Shown here piece after piece: positions 27,599-36,765 of a stretch of 64,000 nucleotides of DNA. Source of the stretch: Alloscardovia sp963543015 (GTDB lineage: Bacteria > Actinomycetota > Actinomycetes > Actinomycetales > Bifidobacteriaceae). Under the pieces are notes generated by a model, which was not told the origin of the DNA, did no database searches, and was given only the letters and a program-made list of their open reading frames with translations. Positions within the stretch are counted from its first letter, which is position 1. The number at the start of each line of letters is the position of its first letter. The position numbers were made by a program, and so were the translations under genes. The DNA is taken from positions 186,001 to 250,000 of the forward strand of contig CAUTYZ010000001.1 in the NCBI GenBank assembly GCA_963543015.1, in the 5' to 3' direction.

Positions 27599-28444
27599 TT
27601 ACAAAACTGCGTCGAGGAATTCTTTGAAACGATCTGTGCGAGGATGATCAATGATATCCGATGTGCCCTCTTCTACCACGACTCCACCATCCATAAACAC
27701 GACTTTATCTGCAACTTCACGAGCGAAGCCAATTTCGTGGGTTACGACGACCATGGTCATTCCGTCATCTGCCAGTTTTCGCATAACTCCCAAAACTTCG
27801 CCCACAAGTTCAGGATCAAGAGCAGACGTTGGCTCATCGAAAAGCATGATGTCTGGATGCATAGCAATAGCTCGCGCGATAGCTACGCGCTGCTGCTGTC
27901 CACCCGATAATTGCGATGGATAATGATGCATACGCTCGGTCATACCGACCATATCAAGGAATTTCTCCGCTTCTGCCTGTGCTTGAACTTTCGATACACC
28001 TGCGACGTGGACAGGAGCTTCCATCACGTTTTCAAGAACGGTCATATGTGGGAACAAATTAAACTTCTGGAAAACCATGCCAATGCGCTCACGCTGACGA
28101 GCAATTTCCTTATCAGACAGAGTTTGCAGCATTGTCTTACCACGACGTTCAACTTCTTTATATCCAATCATTTCGCCGTCGACATCAATTTCTCCACCAG
28201 TAATGGTTTCCAATTGATTAATCATGCGTAGCAACGTCGATTTTCCCGAGCCCGATGGTCCGAGGATAACCGTCACCGTATGAGGCATCATCTCAAGATT
28301 CACGCCTTTAAGGACGTGAAGATTGCCATACTCTTTATGCACGTCTTTAATGACGATTTGCGGCTGGACAGGCTGGACGGACTCAACAGATGTTGGCTGA
28401 AGTAATTCAGCAGAGTCTACATATTCGTGAGAAACGTTAGGCAT
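27599..28444 (-). CDS. Polar amino-acid ABC transporter ATPase
   Basis: 281 aa. Walker A GPSGSGKSTLLRMIN, signature LSGGQQQRVAIARAI, Walker B IMLFDEPTSALDPELVGEVL, typical of the GlnQ/HisP group. About 30 extra residues precede the core. GGGAGG lies 5 bp before the ATG, inside the end of the permease gene (8-bp overlap). Confidence 0.94.
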   Translation of the reverse strand: MPNVSHEYVDSAELLQPTSVESVQPVQPQIVIKDVHKEYGNLHVLKGVNLEMMPHTVTVILGPSGSGKSTLLRMINQLETITGGEIDVDGEMIGYKEVERRGKTMLQTLSDKEIARQRERIGMVFQKFNLFPHMTVLENVMEAPVHVAGVSKVQAQAEAEKFLDMVGMTERMHHYPSQLSGGQQQRVAIARAIAMHPDIMLFDEPTSALDPELVGEVLGVMRKLADDGMTMVVVTHEIGFAREVADKVVFMDGGVVVEEGTSDIIDHPRTDRFKEFLDAVL

Positions 28445-29372
28445 TGAGACCTCCCCAGAAAGCTTCGTTCTCTTTCTTCACATCGTTAGCGAGATGACCT
28501 TCCATCTTGCCGTAGCCTTGAGGCTGCTTTGCTGAAGCAATTGGCTGCTCATTAAAGCCCTTACCAAAGTACTTTTCCAGATACGACTGTCCGACCATCA
28601 ACACCGACGTGATAACCAAGTACCATATAGCTGCCACAATCAGCAAAGGAATTGGCTCATAAATTCGATTAGCGATGTTATTTGACATGTACTGCAATTC
28701 CATCGTAAATGGCACAGCCAGAACGAGCGATGTCGTTTTGAGCAAGCCAATAGCTTCATTTCCCGTTGGTGGGACGATAATGCGCATCGACTGTGGCAAA
28801 ATGATACGTCGCATAATCAAACTATGGCTCATTCCCAATGCTTGAGCCGCTTCAGTTTGACCACGATCGACAGCTTCCAAACCCGCGCGAACGATTTCCG
28901 CAAGATAGGCAGCTTCATTGAGAGCAAGGCCGAGAATTGCTGCACGCCCAGCAGTAATGATGTCTTGAGTATCCCAGCTCCACACGCCGAGAGAAATCTT
29001 TGGGATAAGTACAGAAATTAAACCCCAGAAAGTCAACTGCGTATACACTGGCGTTCCACGGAAGAACCAAATAAAGAACCAGCTCACCCAGCGCAAGACG
29101 ACATTAGTGCTTTGGCGCATAATTGCCAATGCTACGGCGAGAACGATAGCGATAGCCATGGAAACAACCGTAAGAATCAGCGTCCACATCACGCCAGTCA
29201 AGATATGCTCATTAAAGAGATACTTCCATACGGTCGGCCATGCAAAATTCTTATTGGTAACAATCCATTCGATAAGCCATACCGCGCATACAAGAACGAT
29301 AATTCCCGCTACGAACGGTCCCGGTTTGCGTACGGGCAAAGCCTTAATGCGGTTAGGAATATTGTTTGCCAT
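28437..29372 (-). CDS. Polar amino-acid ABC transporter permease
   Basis: 311 aa from the ATG at 29372 (GAAAGA upstream); an in-frame start 27 bp earlier lacks a ribosome site. Five to six spans. The coupling segment EAAQALGMSHSLIMRRIILP is the His/Glu/Gln permease motif. The C-terminal 45 residues form a charged cytoplasmic tail. A 178-bp gap separates it from the binding-protein gene upstream. Confidence 0.94.
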   Translation of the reverse strand: MANNIPNRIKALPVRKPGPFVAGIIVLVCAVWLIEWIVTNKNFAWPTVWKYLFNEHILTGVMWTLILTVVSMAIAIVLAVALAIMRQSTNVVLRWVSWFFIWFFRGTPVYTQLTFWGLISVLIPKISLGVWSWDTQDIITAGRAAILGLALNEAAYLAEIVRAGLEAVDRGQTEAAQALGMSHSLIMRRIILPQSMRIIVPPTGNEAIGLLKTTSLVLAVPFTMELQYMSNNIANRIYEPIPLLIVAAIWYLVITSVLMVGQSYLEKYFGKGFNEQPIASAKQPQGYGKMEGHLANDVKKENEAFWGGLNA

Positions 29373-29550
29373 GTCGTTGTGTCTTTCTTCTTCTCTCATA
29401 CTGTTCTCGCGAGACGTTTCTCAGAGGTTTCCTCGTCAACGCTACTGCGTATATCGCTTATATCGTGCTTGTCGCGTATATCGCGGATCTATTTCTGCAT
29501 GGGTCTTGCGATGAGCACTAACGCATTAACCAAGCTCTGCGACTTCTCAG

Positions 29551-30492
29551 CTACTCCACTTTCGGATTAATGACTGCCTTGGAAATTGCCCCATCTTCTA
29601 CTCCCCATGCTTTGAGGATGCGCATATATACGCCCGAGTCGATAAGTTTTTGCAAAGCTTTCTGAATTGCTTGAGCAGTTGCTGTATCGTCTTTATTCAC
29701 GACGATTCCTTGCGGAGCGACATCATACGGCTTGCCCAAAAGTTCGAGAGTATCCTTTGTCTGCTTCACCGCATACGCCGATACAGGAGTATCGGAATAC
29801 ATCACGTCCGCGCGACCAGTAATCACTGCTGTCGTCGCCTCGGTTTGTGCTTCATACACCTGCAAGGCAATTGCATCCTTACCTTTATTCGTGCATGCAG
29901 TCGAGGCTTCTTCCAAAGCGGTTTCTTCAGCCGTGCCTACTTGCACTGAAGCGCGAACTCCACACAAATTATCAGGGTCAACTTTCTTCGGATTGCCCTT
30001 GCGCACGACGTAGCTCATACCGGATTCATAATGTTCGACAAAAGTTACTGTCTTTTCGCGCTCTGCCGTAATGGTAAAGCCCGAAACTCCCACATCAAAT
30101 TTGCTTCCCACAGCAGGGATAATCGTACTGAAACTTGAATTAACAATGCGCGTTTCCAGCCCTAAGACTTTCGCGATTGCCTTAATAATGTCGATTTCGT
30201 ATCCAATGACGGTAACGTTATCTTCACCCGTAAATTCTGCCGGAGCCCACGTCGCATTACTTCCTACAGTGAGAACTCCATCCTGCGCTACATCGCGCGA
30301 GACGAGGGCTGCCAATTCCTTATCCGTAGACACGTCACTGAGATCAACATTTGCCTGAGCATCGTCAAGCCCATCGCTTGTACCACATGCCGATAGCATG
30401 GCACATGATACACACAATGACATGCTGGCGATGAGAGCGGCAGCTGTGCGCATGAGTGAATGTGTTCGATACAATACTGCCGTTTTTCTCAT
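29551..30492 (-). CDS. Amino-acid ABC transporter solute-binding lipoprotein (family 3)
   Basis: 313 aa. Signal with lipobox LSAC near residue 35, then a family 3 binding fold (LTVGSNATWAPAEFTGED, GYEIDIIKAIAKVLGLE, FDVGVSGFTITAEREKTV, ADVMYSDTPVSAYAV). The Shine-Dalgarno AAGGAG abuts the ATG at 30492 with no spacer, which is odd; a start at 30453 is possible but lacks a site. It feeds the permease-ATPase pair downstream. Confidence 0.93.
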   Translation of the reverse strand: MRKTAVLYRTHSLMRTAAALIASMSLCVSCAMLSACGTSDGLDDAQANVDLSDVSTDKELAALVSRDVAQDGVLTVGSNATWAPAEFTGEDNVTVIGYEIDIIKAIAKVLGLETRIVNSSFSTIIPAVGSKFDVGVSGFTITAEREKTVTFVEHYESGMSYVVRKGNPKKVDPDNLCGVRASVQVGTAEETALEEASTACTNKGKDAIALQVYEAQTEATTAVITGRADVMYSDTPVSAYAVKQTKDTLELLGKPYDVAPQGIVVNKDDTATAQAIQKALQKLIDSGVYMRILKAWGVEDGAISKAVINPKVE

Positions 30493-30552
30493 CTCCTTAT
30501 GAGGATATGCTTCTTCCCTATCCTCGTATAGTGCTGTACATCATAGTGATTA

Positions 30553-31047
30553 CTAGCCTAAATTATGCAAACGCATAGCGCGCTGTGCTTCTCGTTTATC
30601 CTGAGCTTCACGCAATGCCTGACGTTTGTCATACTCATGCTTACCTTTAGCAAGCGCAATTTCAACTTTTGCGCGACCATTCTTAAAATACAAGCTCAAT
30701 GGAACAATGGTATACCCCTTTGCCTGAGTTCCTCGCACAAATTTCTCTATTTGGACAGCGTGAAGTAACAATTTACGCTTGCGCTTGGGCATGTGGTTTG
30801 TCCATGTTCCGTTCAAATATTCAGGAATATTTGCGCCTTCGAGCCACATTTCACCACGCTTATCAATGGATACGAAGGACTCTGTCAGGCTTGCACGACC
30901 TTCTCGAAGGCTTTTTACTTCTGTACCTGTCAGAACAATTCCCGCTTCGAGAGTATCTTCAATAGTGTAGTCGTGACGAGCACGGCGATTATTTGCGACG
31001 ACGCCGTTATTCATATCTTTGACTTTTTTAGCAGCCATAATCCGCAT
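30553..31047 (-). CDS. smpB: SsrA-binding protein SmpB
   Basis: 164 aa (or 161 from the ATG at 31038). Partner of tmRNA in ribosome rescue. Marks: ANNRRARHDYTIEDTLEAGI, LTGTEVKSLREGRASL, KRKRKLLLH and the basic C-tail KGKHEYDKRQALREAQDKRE. AAAGGA lies upstream. The tmRNA gene itself was not recognised nearby. Confidence 0.96.
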   Translation of the reverse strand: MRIMAAKKVKDMNNGVVANNRRARHDYTIEDTLEAGIVLTGTEVKSLREGRASLTESFVSIDKRGEMWLEGANIPEYLNGTWTNHMPKRKRKLLLHAVQIEKFVRGTQAKGYTIVPLSLYFKNGRAKVEIALAKGKHEYDKRQALREAQDKREAQRAMRLHNLG

Positions 31048-31388
31048 CCGTCCTTTCTTGCATCATACGTTTTCACGATTCGCTTCGTGTCGTGTCTTTT
31101 GTGTCGTGTCTTGTGTTGTGTCTTGTCGTACCACGCGCTGAGTGCGATCTCTATCCATGTTCCAACACTCGGTGCTGAGCTTAGTGTTTTGCCCCACGTT
31201 ATAGATCAACGTTGTAGTCCAGCCTCTTTCATTTCGACACTTACTCACACTTACTCACACGCCAGATTTGTTCCACACTTTTTAATGTTTCCAGTGTACA
31301 TAAAACGCGCCACCTCAGGTGACGCGTTTTATAAGTTCTCTATCCACACGCTTACTTTCATCAATTATCAGCGCGCGTTTTCCTCGCT
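31048..31388. other. 341-bp gap between smpB and the CHAP hydrolase gene
   Basis: No gene. Near 31090-31130 are degenerate GTGTCTTGT repeats, and ACACTTACTC is repeated in tandem near 31238-31258. The terminator at 31300-31332 also lies here. Confidence 0.5.
31300..31332. terminator. Terminator of the CHAP hydrolase gene
   Basis: ATAAAACGCG (31300-31309) pairs with CGCGTTTTAT (31323-31332) with an inner CACC/GGTG stem. Symmetrical A/T ends make it usable on both strands. Confidence 0.85.
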
Positions 31389-32792
31389 TTAATAGTGAAC
31401 GTACTGGTATGCTCCCACATTACCAATTGTTCGCCAGCCAGCGCGACCGTTGTAGCCGGAACCAGACTCGGAAATCAAAATAGTTCCATTCGAGTTCACG
31501 CGCTCAACGACAGCGACGTGGCCATACGTGCGATCTGCTCCAGCCTGGCCTGGTTGGAAGACAACTACTGCTCCTACGTGTGGGGTGTTATTAACGACAT
31601 ATCCCAAACGACGTGCAGTATTTGCCCACTGCATACCGTTACCCATGTAAGAACCCACTGGAAGGCCTAATGCAGTACGGCGATTATATGCATACCATGT
31701 GCACTGGCTCCATGGATATGCTCCACCCAAAACTGCCGTACGACCTGTGCTGTGGCCATAGCAGGATGTAGCAGTAGAACCGCAATTTCCTGGCACAGAG
31801 TAGTCACCCGAATACTGAGCCGAGTAGCTTGGAGCTGGAGATGATGCAGCCGACGATCCTGACGAACCCGTGTACTGGGAGGTTGTACGATTCTTACGAG
31901 CTGCTGCTGCCTGAGCTGCTGCCTGAGCTGCAAGCTGGCGGTTGTACTCTTCCACTTGAGCCTGAGCCTGAACGACTGCTGCTGCTTCCTGTGCTTCTGC
32001 ACTTTGAAGGCTCGACTGCTGTGCGCTCAATTGCTTCGACTTCTCGTCAGCCTGTGCACGCAAATTGTTCAACGAAGAAACCTTTGCCTGAGCATCATCA
32101 GAAGCTTGCTGTGCTGCAGCAGATTCACTATCAGCCTGCGACTTCAAAGCAGAAATGCGCTGCTCAATTGCAGTCAAACGATCTGCACGATTCTTACCCG
32201 TGCTCAATTCTGTAGCAGAATCCGATGCAGTCTTTGCCTCTACACGGCTTACTGCCGCGTCCGACTGCATGGACTGAATGAAATCAGAGGTGGACTTTGA
32301 GCCAGTAACAACGCTCATAGTCTTTGAAATATTTGATCCATGGAAGCTACTACGAGCAAGAGAAGCGACCTTATCCTTCGCATCGTTATTGCTTGCCTGA
32401 GTATTTGCCATCTGCTGCTCAAGAGTTGTCTTGTCACTTTGAGCTGCGGTCAAGCGATCTGCTGCTTCCTGAGCACGCTGAGCAGCTGCGGAAGCCTCAT
32501 CCTGTGCTTGAGATGCTGCGTCTTCTGCTGCTGGAATCTGATTATTGACCAAGTCATCAAGATCAGTAATCAATCGCGCTAATTGACTGTTTACTCCTGC
32601 CAGCTGAGCCTTCAGACGAGCCTGTGCTTGCTGATGCTGAGCCAAAGTCTGGTAAGGCGTCACTGCATATGCTTCATCCAAAGGCGAAACGTACCATGTA
32701 ACGATACTTCCCGAAATGAGGGAAAGCGCCACTGTACTCGCCGCAAGTGTCGCCTTCAGCGACTTGCTCATACGCGCGGTTGTTACCTTCAT
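31389..32792 (-). CDS. Secreted CHAP-domain peptidoglycan hydrolase with coiled coil (PcsB/RipC-like)
   Basis: 467 aa from the ATG at 32792 (AAGGA 7 bp upstream). A Sec signal (TLAASTVALSLISGSIVTWY) leads to a coiled coil of about 220 residues rich in Ala, Gln and Ser, then a flexible linker and a C-terminal CHAP domain (CTWYAYNRRTALGLP with the nucleophile Cys; GHVAVVERVNSNGTIL with the His). This layout matches hydrolases activated by FtsEX, and ftsX and ftsE lie directly upstream. It probably separates daughter cells. Confidence 0.9.
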   Translation of the reverse strand: MKVTTARMSKSLKATLAASTVALSLISGSIVTWYVSPLDEAYAVTPYQTLAQHQQAQARLKAQLAGVNSQLARLITDLDDLVNNQIPAAEDAASQAQDEASAAAQRAQEAADRLTAAQSDKTTLEQQMANTQASNNDAKDKVASLARSSFHGSNISKTMSVVTGSKSTSDFIQSMQSDAAVSRVEAKTASDSATELSTGKNRADRLTAIEQRISALKSQADSESAAAQQASDDAQAKVSSLNNLRAQADEKSKQLSAQQSSLQSAEAQEAAAVVQAQAQVEEYNRQLAAQAAAQAAAARKNRTTSQYTGSSGSSAASSPAPSYSAQYSGDYSVPGNCGSTATSCYGHSTGRTAVLGGAYPWSQCTWYAYNRRTALGLPVGSYMGNGMQWANTARRLGYVVNNTPHVGAVVVFQPGQAGADRTYGHVAVVERVNSNGTILISESGSGYNGRAGWRTIGNVGAYQYVHY

Positions 32793-32864
32793 AAGAATTC
32801 CTTTTTCTTCTCGGACTTTCACCGTTCTATCAACTTTATTATATGAATTCAAGCGGGTCAATGA

Positions 32865-33788
32865 TTATGCGTGCAGATACTTTCTCAGAGAAACCGACGA
32901 AGCGATAACGGAAAGTATGGTAGCCCCCAGCAAAATCCATGGAGCAATCCACAGTACGCTTGTCATATCAATGAAGGACATCCACGTGACGGATTTCGCC
33001 AACCAATCTGTGACGAATACCTTCACGATTCCCATAAGCGCACCAATTGCAAGAAGCGAACCGAGCACGGATGCAAATACACCTTCCAGAACGAATGGCA
33101 GACGAATAGTCCAATTCGATGCACCCACATAGCGCATAATTTCTGTTTCTTTACGCCTACTTGCAGCACTCATACGAATAGTTGTACCTGTCAAAAGAAC
33201 AGCCACGATAATCATGACAGCAGCAAGAGCTCCTGCGACGACCGTTCCACGGTTCAATACTGCAAAGACTGGCTCAAAGATTTCACGCTGATCTTCGACC
33301 TGCTCAACGCCCTTAGTTCCGCTCAAAACTTCCGATACGAGCTGATAACGATTCGCATCCTTGAGCTTCAAACGAAGTGATGCCTGCATATCAGCAGCTG
33401 TCAAAGTACGGCCTTCGTAAATGCCACCAGGATACTGCTTGACGAAAGTATTGTTAAAGAAGTCTTCCTTGCTGACATAGGTGATATGAGAGACAACAGA
33501 TCCGAGCTGATCTTGGATCTTCGACTCAATATCGGACACTTCACCATCAGTTGGAGAAACACCCGATGCGCAATTTGCCGACGTACTTGTACCATCTGGG
33601 CACAGCCATACGACTACTTCTACCTGATCGTACCAATCACTTTTTGCCTGCTGTACCTGAGTCTGCATCAAAGCTGCAGAGCCGATAAAGAGGAACGAAA
33701 TAAACGTGACGAGAGTTACCGAAATAACCATCGCGCCGTTACGCTTAAAATTCGACCATGCCTGAGAGAGGATGAAACGCAAACGCAT
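32865..33788 (-). CDS. ftsX: Cell division protein FtsX
   Basis: 307 aa from the ATG at 33788, one base after the ftsE stop and served by GGTGA. Four membrane spans with a large extracellular loop after the first, as in FtsX. TVVAGALAAVMIIVAVLLTG and ASRRKETEIMRYVGASNWTI are typical. The loop should bind the coiled coil of the CHAP hydrolase. Confidence 0.95.
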   Translation of the reverse strand: MRLRFILSQAWSNFKRNGAMVISVTLVTFISFLFIGSAALMQTQVQQAKSDWYDQVEVVVWLCPDGTSTSANCASGVSPTDGEVSDIESKIQDQLGSVVSHITYVSKEDFFNNTFVKQYPGGIYEGRTLTAADMQASLRLKLKDANRYQLVSEVLSGTKGVEQVEDQREIFEPVFAVLNRGTVVAGALAAVMIIVAVLLTGTTIRMSAASRRKETEIMRYVGASNWTIRLPFVLEGVFASVLGSLLAIGALMGIVKVFVTDWLAKSVTWMSFIDMTSVLWIAPWILLGATILSVIASSVSLRKYLHA

Positions 33789-33789
33789 A

Positions 33790-35160
33790 TTATTCACCAT
33801 CCTTTACAGAAGACTGTTCAGAAGAATTATCTGTCGCATTTTCAACGGAATCCTGATCCGCTGTCTCAGTTGTCGTATCGCGAATGAGGAACGCTGGCGG
33901 AGTTGGTGGCGCTGGCGGCGTAGGAGGAGCTGGAATTTCAGACATCTGAGCTTCTACCGATTCCATCAATTTTTCTTCGTTATCAAGCACTTCAGAAATT
34001 TCTGAGCGCGATTGCGTCGAAGAAGCGCTGTCATCGGTACCGTCAAAAGTATTGTCTGGTTCTGCATTATCCGATTCTTGATCTGTGCTGACAGCCTGAA
34101 GACCTGCTCCCCATGTCAAAGTTTCCTCTGCTGGAGCAAATGCTTCTCCGTAACGACCTGTACGACCCTTATGCACATTGCGAGCCAAACGAGCAACGCC
34201 TTCTTCTGGCTCATCGTCGGCAGGTGCCGAACCAATGGAAGTGTCAGCAGAAGTATCAGCGTTAGCAGCGGTAGAAGTGGTAGAAGCGGTAGAAGCAGTT
34301 GGTGGCATGAACTTAGCCATATCCACAGACTCTTCGGTTACAGTTTCGCTATCCTCGAGCTCATCGAGACCCAAATCAGAAGCTGGGATAACCGTATTAA
34401 CCTCACGTGCAGCACGAACAGCCTGCTCAAGTCGTGACTTATTCGTCGCTTCTTCATCTGGGAAATACAATGCTGAATCGTACATACCGTTTTCTTCATC
34501 GCGCACAATATGTCCGTTATGCAGCTCGACTACACGCTTACGCATCGAGTTTACGATTTCCTCGTTATGCGTTGCCATGACGATCGTCGTACCCGTACGA
34601 TTAATTGCTTCCAAAACTTCCATAATTCCGACAGAAGTCGTTGGATCCAAATTACCTGTAGGCTCATCAGCAAGAATAATTGCCGGATGATTTGCATACG
34701 CGCGCGCAATTGCTACACGCTGTGCTTCACCACCCGACAGCTCATGAGGCATACGCTTTTCTTTGCCTGTCAGACCAACTGCTTCAAGCACTTGAGGCAC
34801 GATGGACTTAATTGTCGATCGCTTTGTACCGATAACTTCCAATGCGAAAGCAACGTTTTCCCATACAGTCATATTTTCCAGAAGCTTGTAATCCTGGAAG
34901 ACAAAACCAATTCCGCGGCGATAGTGAGGAATATGGCGATGTGAGATGCGACGTAAATCATTTCCAGCGACGCTGATTTTTCCTGTGCTGATTTCTTCTT
35001 CACGAAGAAGCAAGCTCAGCAAAGTCGACTTTCCGGCGCCACTAGCACCTACCAAGAAGACGAAATCTCCACGATTAATATGAAGATTTACCTCTTCCAG
35101 AGCAGGCCTCGACGAATGGTCATACACCTTGCTGACATTTTCAAGATCGATAAGAGCCAT
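33790..35160 (-). CDS. ftsE: Cell division ATPase FtsE with long acidic C-terminal extension
   Basis: 456 aa from the ATG at 35160 (GGGGAGA upstream). The ATPase domain covers about residues 1-225: Walker A GASGAGKSTLL, signature LSGGEAQRVAIARAY, Walker B IILADEPTGNLD. Usual FtsE has 220-230 aa; here another 230 or so residues follow, acidic and Ser/Thr/Pro-rich, with no fold I recognise and an IPAPPTPPAPPTPPA proline tract. The tail may scaffold division proteins or be phosphorylated. Confidence 0.94.
   Translation of the reverse strand: MALIDLENVSKVYDHSSRPALEEVNLHINRGDFVFLVGASGAGKSTLLSLLLREEEISTGKISVAGNDLRRISHRHIPHYRRGIGFVFQDYKLLENMTVWENVAFALEVIGTKRSTIKSIVPQVLEAVGLTGKEKRMPHELSGGEAQRVAIARAYANHPAIILADEPTGNLDPTTSVGIMEVLEAINRTGTTIVMATHNEEIVNSMRKRVVELHNGHIVRDEENGMYDSALYFPDEEATNKSRLEQAVRAAREVNTVIPASDLGLDELEDSETVTEESVDMAKFMPPTASTASTTSTAANADTSADTSIGSAPADDEPEEGVARLARNVHKGRTGRYGEAFAPAEETLTWGAGLQAVSTDQESDNAEPDNTFDGTDDSASSTQSRSEISEVLDNEEKLMESVEAQMSEIPAPPTPPAPPTPPAFLIRDTTTETADQDSVENATDNSSEQSSVKDGE
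34270..34296 (-). repeat. Three 9-bp tandem repeats in the ftsE tail
   Basis: GGTAGAAGT followed by two exact GGTAGAAGC units; they encode part of the TAST-like stretch and keep frame. Confidence 0.8.
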
Positions 35161-35315
35161 AATGTCTCCCCTAGTACTCCTCGTGTTCCGCAACGGTCAT
35201 TGCTGTAAGTCTGAAGTAACTCTCGCAGTGACCATCGTCATGTCTCATCATTGTCTGTATTGTCATTGCACGCATAGCAGTTTGCTGTTTCTCTTATGCC
35301 CTCGTCCGCTTGCCG

Positions 35316-36446
35316 CTACTCGTCAGCAGCTTCCGCAGCTTCGCGACGTTGCTGATGTCTCCATCGGATACCCGCATCGATAAATGCATCAAGATCTCCA
35401 TCAAAGACACCTTGAGTATCAGAAGTTTCGTAGCCTGTACGCAAGTCCTTCACCATTTGATACGGATGAAGAACGTACGAACGCATTTGATCACCCCAGC
35501 TTGCCTTAATATCACCAGCAAGCTCTTTACGAGTTTTTGCCTCTTCCTCATGCTTCAGCACAAGAAGGCGAGACTGCAAAATACTCATCGCAGCCGCACG
35601 ATTTTGAATCTGGCTACGCTCATCCTGCATCGTGATAACAATTCCTGTAGGAATATGTGTCAGGCGAACAGCCGAATACGTGGTATTCACACCTTGACCG
35701 CCAGGGCCAGAGGACATATATGTGTCGATACGAATATCTGAATCAGGCACTTCGATATGGTCCGTTGCCTCTACGAGTGGAATGACTTCTACTGCTGCAA
35801 AACTCGTTTGGCGCCGACCCTGATTATCAAAAGGCGAAATGCGCACAAGACGATGCGTACCGCCTTCTACCGAAAGTTTTCCGTATGCGTAATCGCCATC
35901 AACCTGGAATGTGGCCGACTTAATTCCTGCTTCTTCCGCGTACGATGTATCAAGAACTTTCACGGTGAAACCAGCACGCTCGGCATAACGCAAATACATA
36001 CGCATCAGCATTTGTGCCCAGTCTGCTGCATCCACACCGCCAGCGCCGGAACGAATCGTCACGACAGCAGCGCGATCATCGTATTCGCCATCCATAAGTG
36101 TTTGGATTTCCATATCGGACAATGCTTGGCGAGTCTGCGTTAACTCAGCTTTAGCCTCATCCATGGAGTCATCATCGCCCTCTTCGAAGCCTAATTCGTA
36201 GAGAGTTTCAATATCATCAAGTTTTTGAGCAACTTCTTCCAGTTTGCGCAATTGAGTTTGGCGAGCAGATAACTGCGATGTCACTTTTTGGGCATTATCC
36301 GTGTCATCCCACAAGCTCGGGTCGCTCGCTTCTTTTTCGAGCTGTGCAATTCGGGTACGCAAAGCATCGAGATCTACCGCCTGTACAATAGTCTCGTACT
36401 TCGCTCTCGCTTCGCCAAGGTCCTGTGAGAAGTCATAATCTGCCAC
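35316..36446 (-). CDS. prfB: Peptide chain release factor 2
   Basis: 376 aa from a GTG at 36446, where the family sequence (ADYDFSQDLGEARAKYETI) begins; a GTG at 36476 is the longest alternative. The GGQ motif is in SGPGGQGVNTTYSAVR and the stop-codon reading tripeptide region precedes it. No in-frame TGA or programmed frameshift is present, unlike E. coli prfB. Confidence 0.95.
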   Translation of the reverse strand: MADYDFSQDLGEARAKYETIVQAVDLDALRTRIAQLEKEASDPSLWDDTDNAQKVTSQLSARQTQLRKLEEVAQKLDDIETLYELGFEEGDDDSMDEAKAELTQTRQALSDMEIQTLMDGEYDDRAAVVTIRSGAGGVDAADWAQMLMRMYLRYAERAGFTVKVLDTSYAEEAGIKSATFQVDGDYAYGKLSVEGGTHRLVRISPFDNQGRRQTSFAAVEVIPLVEATDHIEVPDSDIRIDTYMSSGPGGQGVNTTYSAVRLTHIPTGIVITMQDERSQIQNRAAAMSILQSRLLVLKHEEEAKTRKELAGDIKASWGDQMRSYVLHPYQMVKDLRTGYETSDTQGVFDGDLDAFIDAGIRWRHQQRREAAEAADE

Positions 36447-36599
36447 GTTTATCCACACTACACTGTCTTGGCGCACTGCGCTCTTTTTCGCCCTAGACTT
36501 AACAACCTATGCACAATTGGCTGAATTACTGCACATTTTCATCATATTTGTCTGGAGATGAGGAGGGGGTAGCAATGTTAAGATCAGCCATTCTCATCA

Positions 36600-36725
36600 T
36601 CAGTATATAAATTTATATATTCTTATATAATTATCACTATATTATATAATTTTATATAATTCTATATATTCTTATATAATTAAAATAAACTTATATATTC
36701 TTATATAATTCTATATAAGTTTATA
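36600..36725. repeat. AT-rich block with 20-bp repeats
   Basis: About 125 bp that is nearly pure A/T. TTATATATTCTTATATAATT occurs exactly at 36613-36632 and 36691-36710, with a one-base variant at 36662-36681. It lies directly before the AAA ATPase gene. It could be a promoter-associated bent region, an operator array or a remnant of an origin. Confidence 0.75.
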
Positions 36726-36765
36726 CAACAAGACTGCACTGGATACATCTACGAGGAGGAAAACG

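Noticed and set aside
31048..31388. tmRNA gene beside smpB
   Set aside because: No tRNA-like acceptor ends or tag-coding frame could be found.
35316..36446. Programmed frameshift in prfB
   Set aside because: The frame is continuous from the conserved N-terminus with no in-frame TGA.
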